Shown here: one piece after another, positions 6,905 to 15,578 of the stretch
How positions within the stretch are numbered: position 1 is the stretch's first letter
How the letters are laid out: every line of letters starts with the position of its first letter
NCBI GenBank assembly: GCA_017544165.1
Contig: JAFYER010000005.1
Location: 1-64,000, forward strand
DNA: 64,000 bases
Origin: Bacilli bacterium
GTDB lineage: Bacteria > Bacillota_I > Bacilli_A > RF39 > UBA660
Direction: 5' to 3'
Made by a program: the position numbers and the translations under genes
Notes under the pieces: generated by a model
Told to the model about the DNA's origin: nothing
Database searches by the model: none
What the model saw: the letters and a program-made list of their open reading frames with translations, nothing else

Positions 6905-7958
6905 TATAAAAGATTTGGCAATTGTATATGACGAAGAAATAAGAAAAAATGTCAAAAATAAGCGCAAAATATTTGCATTTGAGAAAAATAAATTTCAATA
7001 TTTAGTAAGTATTAAAAGAGTGTTAGAAAATGGTGAATATGACGGTGGAAAATATAATATTTTTATTGTTTATAAACCCAAAATACGTGTGGTAATGAGC
7101 CAAAGTATATATGATAAGATTATTAACCATTATGTTACAAGGTTTATTTTAATGCCAAAATTAAATAAGTATTTAAATCATAATAATTGTGCTACTCGTA
7201 AAAATATGGGGACTAGTTATGCTATTCGACTTTTAAAAAAATATATAGAATATTATAAGAAACATTTTTCGACATTCTATTATTTAAAGATGGATATAAA
7301 AAAATATTTTTATAGCATTGACCATCAGACGCTACTTGCATTTTTACAAAAAGATTTAAGTAATGAAGAACTTTTATTAATGAAGACTATTTTAAATAGC
7401 ACTAATAAATCATATATTAATAAAACAATTAATAGTTACTCTGATAAAGTTAAAATGCAGTTGCCGTTATATGAATATGGAAAAGGACTTCCAATTGGAA
7501 ATATGAGTAGTCAGTTTTTAGCTGTTTTTTATATGCATAAATTACACCATTATATGGAAGCAAATTTACATATAAAGTTTGTATGCTATATGGATGATTT
7601 TATTATTTTAAATGAGAATAAAGATAAGCTAAAAGAATATCAAGAATTTATTAGTAAAGTCCTTTTAGATGAATATAAACTTTTTATAAATACTAAAAAA
7701 ACATATATTGCAAACATTAAAGAAGGATTGCCTTTTTTAGGACATATTTTTAAAATTAAAAATAATAAAACAGTAATGCGTTTGTCACAAAATAGCAAAA
7801 AAAATATAAAAAAAGGAATTAAAAGTAGTAAGTATTATTATGCAAAAGGAATTATAAAGTTTAGTCAATTATTTTCTAGCATCGAAACATATATGCATAG
7901 TTATATATTTGTGCATGACAACACAGTTAAAAACATAGTTAATAAGTATTGGTATTAA
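6894..7958 (+). CDS. DGR reverse transcriptase
   Basis: A 354-residue reverse transcriptase. Motif A is YLKMDIKKYFYSID with catalytic Asp134; motif B is GLPIGNMSSQ at 198-207, in which Ile and Gln replace the Q-G and S-P of group II intron and retroviral enzymes, a hallmark of the DGR clade; motif C is YMDDF with Asp234 and Asp235. The C-terminal basic thumb is short and there is no maturase or endonuclease domain. The AAGG before ATG 6894 lies inside the Avd-like gene. A terminator follows at 7995. Together with Avd it copies TR RNA into adenine-mutated cDNA. Confidence 0.96.
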   Translation: MLVNIKDLAIVYDEEIRKNVKNKRKIFAFEKNKFQYLVSIKRVLENGEYDGGKYNIFIVYKPKIRVVMSQSIYDKIINHYVTRFILMPKLNKYLNHNNCATRKNMGTSYAIRLLKKYIEYYKKHFSTFYYLKMDIKKYFYSIDHQTLLAFLQKDLSNEELLLMKTILNSTNKSYINKTINSYSDKVKMQLPLYEYGKGLPIGNMSSQFLAVFYMHKLHHYMEANLHIKFVCYMDDFIILNENKDKLKEYQEFISKVLLDEYKLFINTKKTYIANIKEGLPFLGHIFKIKNNKTVMRLSQNSKKNIKKGIKSSKYYYAKGIIKFSQLFSSIETYMHSYIFVHDNTVKNIVNKYWY

Positions 7959-7994
7959 AATATCATGGCAATTAAATATTGTTTTTATATATGT

Positions 7995-8025
7995 CAGCAA
8001 ATTATATTTGGTTTGCTGTTTTTTT
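7995..8025 (+). terminator. Intrinsic terminator of the DGR
   Basis: CAGCAAA (7995-8001) pairs with TTTGCTG (8012-8018), followed by seven Ts, 36 bases after the RT stop codon. It closes the retroelement transcript. Confidence 0.8.
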
Positions 8026-8035
8026 GTGTTATAAT
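8008..8035 (+). promoter_or_regulatory. Putative nusB promoter overlapping the DGR terminator
   Basis: TTGGTT (8008-8013), a 16-base spacer and a perfect TATAAT (8030-8035). The start codon of nusB follows at 8054. Confidence 0.5.
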
Positions 8036-8053
8036 TTTATGTGGGTGAGTTTT

Positions 8054-8452
8054 ATGGTTCATAGTCGAAGCGAACTTAGAGAAAAAGCAATGGTTATTTT
8101 ATATCAAATAAATATCTGTAAGGAACAAAAAATGGATTTTGATATTGAAAAAATTATTCATGATAATTTGGATATCGACAATGAATTCGTTAAAGATCTT
8201 GTATTTGGTGTTATTACATATAAAGAGGAATTGGATAAAATCGCAAACAAATATATGAAAAATTGGACAATTGAAAGGCTTGATAAAACAGGATGTGCTA
8301 TTTTAGAAATAGCTTTATATGAACTAAAATATACTGATACTCCAGAAGTAGTCGTTATTAATGAAGCAATTGAGCTTTCTAAAAAATATAGTGATGATAA
8401 TGTTCGCAAGATCATTAATGCTGTTTTAGATAAAGTGATAAAAGAACAATGA
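8054..8452 (+). CDS. nusB: Transcription antitermination factor NusB
   Basis: A 132-residue all-helical RNA-binding protein that joins NusE (S10) on boxA to support rRNA antitermination. The N-terminus SRSELREKAMVILYQI and C-terminal block DTPEVVVINEAIELSKKYSD are typical. The frame is open from 7979, but ATG 8054 has a GTGAG site just upstream and matches the family start. It overlaps the next gene by four bases. The nusB-xseA-xseB order is as in Bacillus, minus folD. Confidence 0.92.
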   Translation: MVHSRSELREKAMVILYQINICKEQKMDFDIEKIIHDNLDIDNEFVKDLVFGVITYKEELDKIANKYMKNWTIERLDKTGCAILEIALYELKYTDTPEVVVINEAIELSKKYSDDNVRKIINAVLDKVIKEQ

Positions 8453-9198
8453 TAGCAAATAATAAGGCATATGTATTTATTAATGGTAAAAAATTTTTTA
8501 TAAAGAAAGATAGATATCATAATAAATATGAAATAATAGTAGAGAAACTTGCCAATATTGCTGGTGTTAATTGTGCTAAATACCATTATTCTATCAAATC
8601 AAATAGTTATTTAAGTGAAGATTTAAATTTTTTAGGAGATTTTAAAACGGCATCTGAATTGGGTTTATCGATATTTGAAAACCATTTATATAAAATATGG
8701 GATTTTTTTGAAGAAAAGTATCCAAAAGAATCCTCTAAACTTATGATGGAATTTATTAAGGTGTATTTATTTAACTTTTTTATCGTTAACCCAGACCTTC
8801 ATAGTGGAAACTGGGGAATTGTAACCAATAATGATGGTACTCATAGTGTGTATATTTTTGACAATGAATATAGTTTTGATGATGAAAACTGTACGTGTTT
8901 AACTGCTGAGTTGGATGATGATTTTGGGTATATTAACTGTGATATTCTTAAAAATAATATAAAAGAACTTGAGTATTTCCTAAGCGTTTCAAGTAGGGAA
9001 AGTATAGAACTTTTTATTAATATGTTTTTAAAGCTTACTCCGGATGTTTTTAAAATGGTTATCCTTGAAACAGGCGAAGATTATGGCCTTAGTAAAAATA
9101 AAATTAATTCATTAAATCGGTATTATACGACTAACTATAATTTAATTGGTGGGGTTTTAAAAAAATTTGACTTAGTTGACGACTTTTCTTTAAAATGA
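8449..9198 (+). CDS. HipA/CtkA-like kinase-fold protein
   Basis: A 249-residue protein resembling the C-terminal lobe of HipA-type protein kinases. The catalytic loop reads NPDLHSGNWG (Asp116, His118, Asn121), and the metal-binding segment is VYIFDNEYSF with Asp138 in place of the usual DFD. The N-terminal lobe is short, with a candidate ATP lysine in KKFFIKKD. There is no HipB-like repressor next to it, unlike toxin-antitoxin loci. It is translationally coupled to nusB and precedes xseA. Substrate unknown. Confidence 0.65.
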   Translation: MIANNKAYVFINGKKFFIKKDRYHNKYEIIVEKLANIAGVNCAKYHYSIKSNSYLSEDLNFLGDFKTASELGLSIFENHLYKIWDFFEEKYPKESSKLMMEFIKVYLFNFFIVNPDLHSGNWGIVTNNDGTHSVYIFDNEYSFDDENCTCLTAELDDDFGYINCDILKNNIKELEYFLSVSSRESIELFINMFLKLTPDVFKMVILETGEDYGLSKNKINSLNRYYTTNYNLIGGVLKKFDLVDDFSLK

Positions 9199-9220
9199 TA
9201 TAGATTAATAAGGGTATTAT

Positions 9221-10492
9221 ATGGAAAGAGATTATATTACAATTTCAGAAATTAATAGTTATATAAAATCAGTAATTGACAAAGATTTTTTCTTAAATAA
9301 AGTTTTTATTAAGGGTGAAATATCTAATTTTAAAAATCATACAAGAGGACATCTTTATTTTACTTTAAAGGATGATAATTCTCGCCTTAGTGCTGTAATG
9401 TTTGAATCAAGCGCTCGAAATTTATCATTTGTTCCGGAAGATGGAATGAGCGTTTTAATCGAAGGAAGAATTTCATGTTATCCTGCGACAGGAAGCTATC
9501 AAATATACGTCGAAAAAATGGAAATGGATGGCATCGGTAGACTTTTTATTGAATATGAAAAATTAAAGAAAAAACTTGAAAAGGAAGGATTATTTGATTT
9601 AGATCATAAAGTTCTAATTCCCAAATATCCAAATAGGATAGGGGTTATTACAGCATCGACTGGGGCCGCTATTAAAGATATTATGTCGACAATAAAGCGA
9701 AGATATCCAATTTGCGAAGTTATATTATTTCCATCACTTGTTCAAGGTGATGGCGCCAAAGAAAACATCGTAAGACAAATCAAAAAAGCTGATGAATTTG
9801 GTCTTGATACAATTATTGTTGGCCGGGGTGGTGGCTCTATCGAAGATTTATGGGCCTTTAATGAAGAAATTGTGGCAAGAGCTATATATGAATGTAAAAC
9901 CCCAATAATAAGTGCGGTAGGTCATGAAATTGATTTTACAATAGCTGATTTTGTCGCAGATCTTCGGGCACCAACTCCAACTGGAGCCGCCGAGATGGCA
10001 GTGCCAACAATCATCGATGTTCAAACTCTTATAGACAATTTCGTAATAAGACTTAATAAAAATATTAAAAATATGGTCAATCAAAAATTTATTATGCTCG
10101 AAAGATTTAAAAGATCATATATTTTAAAAAATCCGATGAGTATTTATGAAATAAAAGAACAAAAACTAGATAATTTAGTTGAGTCCTTATCATTTAATTT
10201 TAAAAATTTAATTAATAATAAAATTAATAAATATAATTTAGTTACATCTAGTTTTGTAATGAGAAATCCCGAGAAACTTTTAGATAAAAGTGTTCAAAAA
10301 CTAGATATGTTAATTAAATCGATTAAACTATTAAATCCTTTGGGAATTCTAGAAAAAGGATATTCGGTAGTAACCAAAGATGAAAAAGCTGTTACGGATA
10401 GTAGTAAGCTTAAGAAAGATGATATTTTAAATATTAAATTATATAAAGGTGATATTAAAGCAAAAGTAATGGAGGTAAAAAATGGCAAGTAA
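9221..10492 (+). CDS. xseA: Exodeoxyribonuclease VII large subunit
   Basis: A 423-residue catalytic and DNA-binding subunit of ExoVII, which degrades single-stranded DNA from either end. The N-terminal OB fold (residues about 20-100, GEISNFKNHTRGHLYFTLKD) precedes the catalytic core with IVGRGGGSIEDLWAFNEE and SAVGHEIDFTIADF, then a long coiled coil at about 270-370 that binds the small subunits. An AAGGG site precedes the ATG. It overlaps xseB by eleven bases. Confidence 0.95.
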   Translation: MERDYITISEINSYIKSVIDKDFFLNKVFIKGEISNFKNHTRGHLYFTLKDDNSRLSAVMFESSARNLSFVPEDGMSVLIEGRISCYPATGSYQIYVEKMEMDGIGRLFIEYEKLKKKLEKEGLFDLDHKVLIPKYPNRIGVITASTGAAIKDIMSTIKRRYPICEVILFPSLVQGDGAKENIVRQIKKADEFGLDTIIVGRGGGSIEDLWAFNEEIVARAIYECKTPIISAVGHEIDFTIADFVADLRAPTPTGAAEMAVPTIIDVQTLIDNFVIRLNKNIKNMVNQKFIMLERFKRSYILKNPMSIYEIKEQKLDNLVESLSFNFKNLINNKINKYNLVTSSFVMRNPEKLLDKSVQKLDMLIKSIKLLNPLGILEKGYSVVTKDEKAVTDSSKLKKDDILNIKLYKGDIKAKVMEVKNGK

Positions 10493-10706
10493 AGAAAAAA
10501 CTTTTGAGGAAAGTTTGAAAGAATTAGAAACAATCGTTAAAGAACTTGAAAGTGGGGAAGAGGGTTTAGACGAAGCAATTAAAAAGTATACAGAGGCTAT
10601 GAATTTAGCTAAATTTTGCTCTGAAAAGCTAAAAGATGCTACTGACAAAGTCAATAAGATTTTGATGGAAAATGGTGAACTTAAAGATTTTAAAACTGAA
10701 GAATAA
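10482..10706 (+). CDS. xseB: Exodeoxyribonuclease VII small subunit
   Basis: A 74-residue helical hairpin that wraps the XseA coiled coil. The FEESLKELETIVKELESGE and LDEAIKKYTEAMNLAKFCSE helices match the family closely. GGAGG precedes ATG 10482 inside the end of xseA. Confidence 0.94.
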   Translation: MASKEKTFEESLKELETIVKELESGEEGLDEAIKKYTEAMNLAKFCSEKLKDATDKVNKILMENGELKDFKTEE

Positions 10707-10765
10707 TTTCCATTTATTTCTAATTTAAAATATTTTTAATAGTTAATAATATTAAAGTGATAAGT

Positions 10766-11728
10766 ATGAAAAAAGTATTAATATTATTGACTATTTTATT
10801 TTGGCCCTTAAATATTTTTGCATATTCAAATTACATTATTCCAGGTGGCGATACAATTGGGGTTAAAGTTGATACAGATGGTATTATGATTGTTGGTTTT
10901 TATAAAATTGATGGTAAGTATAACAAAGGAAAACCAGAACTTATTAATAATGATTATATTATTAAAATCAATGACATAGATGTATCAAATGTTGATGATA
11001 TGACCAAAGTAATTGAGGAATCATCTGACAAAAGAAGCATTAAAGTTACCTTTAAAAGAAAAGGGAAAGTAATGACTACTAAACTACCTCTTGTTTTAAG
11101 TGATGGTAAATATAAAACGGGGTTATATGTTAAAAGCTCCATCAAGGGAATTGGTACACTTACTTATATTGATCCCGAAACAAATATATTTGGGGCTTTA
11201 GGTCATGAAATATCCGAAAGTGAAACAAATAGTATTGTCGAAATTAAAAGCGGTAGTATTTTTGAAAGTTATATTACAAATATTGAAAAAAGTTATCCCG
11301 GTGTCGCAGGAAGTAAAATATCTACTTTTAACGAAAAAAATACTTTTGGTTATATTGATAAAAATACTAGATATGGTATATTTGGCTATTATAATGAAAT
11401 ATTACCAGACTATGTTCCAATTAAAGTATCAAGTGATGTAAAACTTGGAAAAGCATATATTAAAACCGTATTAGAAAATAAAGATATAAAAAATTATTTA
11501 ATTGAAATTACTAATATAAATGAAACAAGTCAAATCAAAAATATTACTTTTAAAATAATTGATGAAGAGTTAACTCAAAAAACAGGGGGTGTTATTCAAG
11601 GTATGAGTGGTTCACCAATTATTCAAAATGATAATATAATAGGAGTATTAACTCATGTCATTGTCGATAATCCGATGACTGGTTATGGTCTTTTTATTAC
11701 TAAAATGCTCGAAGAAGGAGAAAAATAA
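10766..11728 (+). CDS. spoIVB: SpoIVB-family S55 serine peptidase
   Basis: A 320-residue exported peptidase. In Bacillus SpoIVB is secreted from the forespore and cleaves SpoIVFA to activate pro-sigma-K processing. A signal or anchor segment covers residues 2-18 (KKVLILLTILFWPLNIFAYS), a PDZ domain about 40-105, and the S55 domain contains GALGHEI (His147) and the GMSGSP serine box (about 279-284). ATG 10766 is preferred over an upstream GTG at 10757. It is shorter than the roughly 425-residue Bacillus protein. The position after xseB mirrors the Bacillus order in reduced form. Confidence 0.88.
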   Translation: MKKVLILLTILFWPLNIFAYSNYIIPGGDTIGVKVDTDGIMIVGFYKIDGKYNKGKPELINNDYIIKINDIDVSNVDDMTKVIEESSDKRSIKVTFKRKGKVMTTKLPLVLSDGKYKTGLYVKSSIKGIGTLTYIDPETNIFGALGHEISESETNSIVEIKSGSIFESYITNIEKSYPGVAGSKISTFNEKNTFGYIDKNTRYGIFGYYNEILPDYVPIKVSSDVKLGKAYIKTVLENKDIKNYLIEITNINETSQIKNITFKIIDEELTQKTGGVIQGMSGSPIIQNDNIIGVLTHVIVDNPMTGYGLFITKMLEEGEK

Positions 11729-11741
11729 TCCTTCTTTTTGT
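11713..11741 (+). terminator. Intrinsic terminator of spoIVB
   Basis: AAGAAGGA pairs with TCCTTCTT across a nine-base loop and is followed by Ts. The left arm overlaps the last codons and stop of spoIVB. Confidence 0.65.
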
Positions 11742-11770
11742 TTGACTTATAAATGGTTTTATACTACAAT
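11742..11770 (+). promoter_or_regulatory. Promoter of the T-box/asnS operon
   Basis: TTGACT (11742-11747) and TACAAT (11765-11770) with a 17-base spacer, close to consensus. The predicted transcription start near 11777 gives a very short leader before the T-box. Confidence 0.7.
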
Positions 11771-11776
11771 AAAGGT

Positions 11777-11905
11777 GTATTTTCTATGGGAAATTGACGA
11801 CTTCCGTTAACATAGAAACGCAAATAATGCGATATATTAAAGAGGCCTAGAAGTAAGGTGGTACCGCGGGTAAATCTCGCCCTTACAGCATCTAGGTCTT
11901 TTTTT
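11777..11905 (+). promoter_or_regulatory. Compact T-box riboswitch, probably Asn-specific
   Basis: The conserved T-box string AGGTGGTACCGCG lies at about 11856-11868. The competing terminator is formed by CCTAGAAGTAAGG with CCTTAC and TCTAGG, followed by seven Ts (to 11905). Upstream, Stem I is short: TTTCTATG (11781-11788) pairs with CATAGAAA (11811-11818), with an inner GGAA/TTCC. The 3' side of the internal loop reads GTTAACA, offering AAC (11809-11811) as the specifier, consistent with asnS downstream; a GAC (Asp) in the apical loop is an alternative. Uncharged tRNA would stabilise the antiterminator and switch on the operon. Confidence 0.85.
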
Positions 11906-11922
11906 ATAAAAAGGAGGCTTAT

Positions 11923-12612
11923 ATGTTAAGTAAAAAATATCAGAGGGTTATTAATATTGTTCAGGAATATGCAAGACTTTATAATTATGATTTTGCTTTA
12001 TCAGAACCAATCGAAGATGAATTTGAAAAGTGTTTTGTAATAAAAAAAGATAAAATCATCTTTATTACAAAAGGATGTACTAATGATAACTTACTAGCGG
12101 AGCATATTTCCTTGATGACAAATATTTTTAAAGAACTTGGATTAGATCCATTGGTTAGTATGAAAGAAAATACTTCGTTACAAGAGTATTTGGATTACAT
12201 AGAAGTCGATTATGAAACTGATAATAATGCTGGGGAAATAATTTGTTCTTATTTAAATAAAGATGTTGTATTAGGCTATACCGACACTAATAAAGATACT
12301 ATAAGTGTTATTGATACAAGCGTATTAATAGATGAAATGGCTGATTTAAATGAGGAAAGTATTGATGTATTTATAAACGCAAATAGTAAAGAAGAAAAGC
12401 TAAAAGCAAATATTTTAATAAATGATTTAAGATTATCGGGCGTTGTATGTGATACAAATTATGCAGAAAATGATATAGATTCTAGAAATGTAATTCTTTT
12501 AGAGGATGAAGAGCTTAAAAAAGGATTAATAACTGTTAAAGATAATTTAACAGGTGAAGAAGTTGAAGTACCAGAAGATGAAATAATAGAATATATGTTA
12601 GGAGTGATATAA
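11923..12612 (+). CDS. Unknown protein leading the asnS operon, tRNA-synthetase-like C-terminus
   Basis: A 229-residue cytoplasmic protein that I do not recognise as a named family. The C-terminal third (VFINANSKEEKLKANILIND, then LRLSGVVCDTNY and LLEDEELKKGLITVKDNLTG) resembles the anticodon-binding fold of class II HisRS/ThrRS/ProRS enzymes, while no catalytic class II motifs are visible. It has a strong AAGGAGG site (11911-11917), follows the T-box terminator directly and abuts asnS with no gap. Context suggests a role in Asn or Asp tRNA metabolism or in the amidotransferase complex; this is inference. Confidence 0.7.
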   Translation: MLSKKYQRVINIVQEYARLYNYDFALSEPIEDEFEKCFVIKKDKIIFITKGCTNDNLLAEHISLMTNIFKELGLDPLVSMKENTSLQEYLDYIEVDYETDNNAGEIICSYLNKDVVLGYTDTNKDTISVIDTSVLIDEMADLNEESIDVFINANSKEEKLKANILINDLRLSGVVCDTNYAENDIDSRNVILLEDEELKKGLITVKDNLTGEEVEVPEDEIIEYMLGVI

Positions 12613-13977
12613 ATGGATTTAAAAGATATATTAAAAGATGTCAAAAAATATTTAGATAAGGATATTGAAATATGTGGTTGGGTTAGAAACCATAGACCTC
12701 AGAAAGAATTTGGTTTTATAGCTTTAAATGATGGAACTACCCAAGAGGGCATTCAAGTAGTTTACGACACAAAACTTGATAATTTTAGTGAAATATCTAA
12801 ACTTTTAGTAGGATGTGCATTAAAAATCGAAGGTAAACTTGTCAAAAGTGAAGGTAAGGATGATTATGAAATTAAAGCTGATAAGATAACCTTACTTGGT
12901 TCTTGCCCTGAAGATTATCCAATTCAACCCAAGAGACATACAAGAGAGTTTTTAAGAGAAAATCTTTATTTAAGACCAAGAACTAATCTTTTTACAGCCG
13001 TATTTAGAATACGTAGTTTAGCAGCTTTTGCTGTTCATAAATTCTTTAATGAAAATAATTTTGTCTATGTTCATACACCAATTATAACGGCCAATGATTG
13101 CGAAGGAGCCGGAGAAATGTTCCAAGTTACAACACTTGATTTAAATAGAGTTAATGGCAAACCTGACTATACAAAAGACTTTTTTGGCAAGGTAGCTTCT
13201 CTTACAGTTTCTGGTCAATTACATGTTGAACCTTTTGCCATGAATTATAAAAAGGTTTATACTTTTGGGCCAACATTTAGAGCGGAAAATTCAAATACAA
13301 AAACGCATGCATCAGAATTTTGGATGATTGAACCAGAAATGGCTTTTACCGACCTTGAGGGTGACATGCTTGTTATGGAAAACATGCTTAAATATGTTAT
13401 TTCCTATGTCCTTGAAAATGGCAAAGATGAAATGAGATTCTTAGATAGTTTTGTGGAAAAAGGACTAATTGAAAAATTAACTAAGTTAGTAAATTCTAAA
13501 TTTACCAGAATTACGCATGAAGAATGCATTAAGATATTAAAAGAAAGCAAACAAAAATGGGAGTTTGAACCAGAATATGCTGAAGATATTGCCAAAGAAC
13601 ACGAAAAATATATAACTGAGTATTTTGATGGACCAGTCTTTATTTATAATTGGCCTAAAGATATTAAAGCCTTTTACATGAAACAAAATGATGATGGCAA
13701 AACAGTTGCGGCTGTCGACCTTGAAGTTCCTGGAGCTGGTGAACTAATGGGTGGTAGTCAAAGAGAGGAAGACTATGACAAGTTAGTTAGTAGAATGCAA
13801 GAACTAGGCATGGATCAAAAAGAACTAGAATGGTATATTAACTTACGTAAATTTGGTGGTTGTGTTCATTCAGGTTTCGGTATGGGATTTGAAAGACTAC
13901 TTATTTATATTACGGGCGTAGATAATATTAGAGACGTTATTCCATATCCAAGAACCCCAAAAAATTGTGATTATTAA
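12613..13977 (+). CDS. asnS: Asparaginyl-tRNA synthetase
   Basis: A 454-residue class IIb synthetase that charges tRNA-Asn. An N-terminal OB-fold anticodon-binding domain (residues about 17-100, IEICGWVRNHRPQKEFGFI) is followed by the catalytic domain with motif 2 FGPTFRAENSNTKTHASEFW and motif 3 GFGMGFERLLIYITG. Length is typical. It is preceded by AGGAG inside the upstream gene and followed by aspS after 14 bases. Expression is expected to depend on the Asn T-box. Confidence 0.96.
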   Translation: MDLKDILKDVKKYLDKDIEICGWVRNHRPQKEFGFIALNDGTTQEGIQVVYDTKLDNFSEISKLLVGCALKIEGKLVKSEGKDDYEIKADKITLLGSCPEDYPIQPKRHTREFLRENLYLRPRTNLFTAVFRIRSLAAFAVHKFFNENNFVYVHTPIITANDCEGAGEMFQVTTLDLNRVNGKPDYTKDFFGKVASLTVSGQLHVEPFAMNYKKVYTFGPTFRAENSNTKTHASEFWMIEPEMAFTDLEGDMLVMENMLKYVISYVLENGKDEMRFLDSFVEKGLIEKLTKLVNSKFTRITHEECIKILKESKQKWEFEPEYAEDIAKEHEKYITEYFDGPVFIYNWPKDIKAFYMKQNDDGKTVAAVDLEVPGAGELMGGSQREEDYDKLVSRMQELGMDQKELEWYINLRKFGGCVHSGFGMGFERLLIYITGVDNIRDVIPYPRTPKNCDY

Positions 13978-13991
13978 AAAGGAGTATTATT

Positions 13992-15278
13992 ATGAGAACT
14001 TTAATAAAAGATTTAAAAGATGGTGAATTATCCACGATTTCAGGGATGGTTTATAAAGTAAGAGATACTAAATATATGGTCTTTATTATGCTTAAAGATC
14101 GTTCTTCATTTATTCAAGTATCTGTTGATAAGCAAAATGAAGCTCTTACTAAGAAAGTTTTAGAAATAACTAATGGTTCAGTTGTATCTTTTAAAGGTAA
14201 AATGGTTTTATCAGAATATGTTAAAAATGGCGGAAAAGAGTTTTTACCAGAATCTATTGAAATCCTTTCTTTAGCGGATGCTTATCCAATGGATGAAAAT
14301 GCCCTTCCAGATACCCGTCTTGATTATCGCTGGCTAGATCTTCGAAATGAAAAGAAAGAATGGATTATTCCTATTCAATCAGCATTTGTTAAGTATTTAA
14401 GGCAGTATTTATATGAAAATGATTTTACGGAAATCCATACACCTAAATTAATAGGAACAGCTTCTGAAAGTGGTAGTAGTGTTTTTGAAGTAAAATATTT
14501 TGATAATAAAGCATTTTTAGCGCAAAGCCCCCAATTTTATAAACAAATGGCTATTGCCAGTGGCATTGAAAGAGTATTTGAGATAGCTCCAGCCTTTAGA
14601 GCCGAAAATTCTAATACAAATCGACATTGTACAGAATTTACCTCAATTGATTTGGAGTTTGCTTATATAAATTCATACGAAGATGTCATGCATTTGGAAG
14701 AAGATATGCTTACCTATGCACTAAAAAAATTAAACGAAGAATATGGCGATATTATCAAGGAAAAGTTTGGCATTGAGTTAGTTGTACCTAAAAAAGCCTT
14801 TCCTGTAATTAAACTTGATGATTTATATCAAGAATTAAAGAAAAGATATAATTATGATATACCAGCTCATGACGTTGGCGATTTAAATGCGGAAACTGAA
14901 AAACTTGCCTATAAATTTGCCATGGAAGAATATAATAGTGAATTTTTATTTATCGTTGGTTATAACAAAGCCAAAAGGCCTTTTTATCATATGCGTGATG
15001 AAAATGATAACCCACTTGGTTATGATCTTTTATACCGGGGAATGGAAATTACATCAGGGGCACAAAGAGAACATCGCTATGACAAATTACAACATAATGC
15101 TCAAGAAAAAGGATTAACTGACGATGTAAAATTTTATATGGAATTTTTCAAATATGGTTGTCCTCCGCATGGTGGATTTGCAATTGGCCTAGAGCGAATG
15201 ACGATGTTAATGCTAGGACTAGATCATATTAGAGAAGCTGAATTTATTTTCCGTGGACCTAATCGTCTATATCCATAA
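13992..15278 (+). CDS. aspS: Aspartyl-tRNA synthetase, archaeal/eukaryotic type
   Basis: A 428-residue AspRS lacking the GAD insertion that makes standard bacterial AspRS about 590 residues. It has the OB fold (residues 1-100), motif 2 IAPAFRAENSNTNRHCTEF and motif 3 GGFAIGLERMTMLMLGL. Archaeal-type AspRS in Bacillota is often non-discriminating, forming Asp-tRNA-Asn for GatCAB; the gatCAB genes follow directly, which supports that reading. It is unusual that AsnRS is encoded in the same operon. Whether a standard AspRS exists elsewhere cannot be seen here. Confidence 0.93.
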   Translation: MRTLIKDLKDGELSTISGMVYKVRDTKYMVFIMLKDRSSFIQVSVDKQNEALTKKVLEITNGSVVSFKGKMVLSEYVKNGGKEFLPESIEILSLADAYPMDENALPDTRLDYRWLDLRNEKKEWIIPIQSAFVKYLRQYLYENDFTEIHTPKLIGTASESGSSVFEVKYFDNKAFLAQSPQFYKQMAIASGIERVFEIAPAFRAENSNTNRHCTEFTSIDLEFAYINSYEDVMHLEEDMLTYALKKLNEEYGDIIKEKFGIELVVPKKAFPVIKLDDLYQELKKRYNYDIPAHDVGDLNAETEKLAYKFAMEEYNSEFLFIVGYNKAKRPFYHMRDENDNPLGYDLLYRGMEITSGAQREHRYDKLQHNAQEKGLTDDVKFYMEFFKYGCPPHGGFAIGLERMTMLMLGLDHIREAEFIFRGPNRLYP

Positions 15279-15287
15279 GGAGGAAGT

Positions 15288-15578
15288 ATGTTTACAAAAG
15301 AGTTAATGAATAAATATGCAAATGATTTACTATTTGACTTATCAGAAGAAGAAGTAAATTTACTTCTCGAAGAATTTGATGTTATAAGAGAAAATATGGA
15401 AATTATTAGTAATATCGAGGGAATTAGTGAAGTAGAACCCTTAAGTTTTCCATATGATATTACGGTTTCCTCTTTAAGAGATGATGAAGACTTGCAAAAT
15501 ATTTCTACTGAGGATGCTTTAAAAAATTGTCATGATAAGATTGAAGATGTGGCAATTGTTCCAAAGGTGGTGGGCTAA
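15288..15578 (+). CDS. gatC: Asp/Glu-tRNA amidotransferase subunit C
   Basis: A 96-residue GatC that clamps GatA to GatB. It contains the family pattern DVIRENMEIISNIEGISEVEP and VSSLRDDE. GGAGG lies just before the ATG, and the stop overlaps gatA by one base. Confidence 0.9.
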   Translation: MFTKELMNKYANDLLFDLSEEEVNLLLEEFDVIRENMEIISNIEGISEVEPLSFPYDITVSSLRDDEDLQNISTEDALKNCHDKIEDVAIVPKVVG

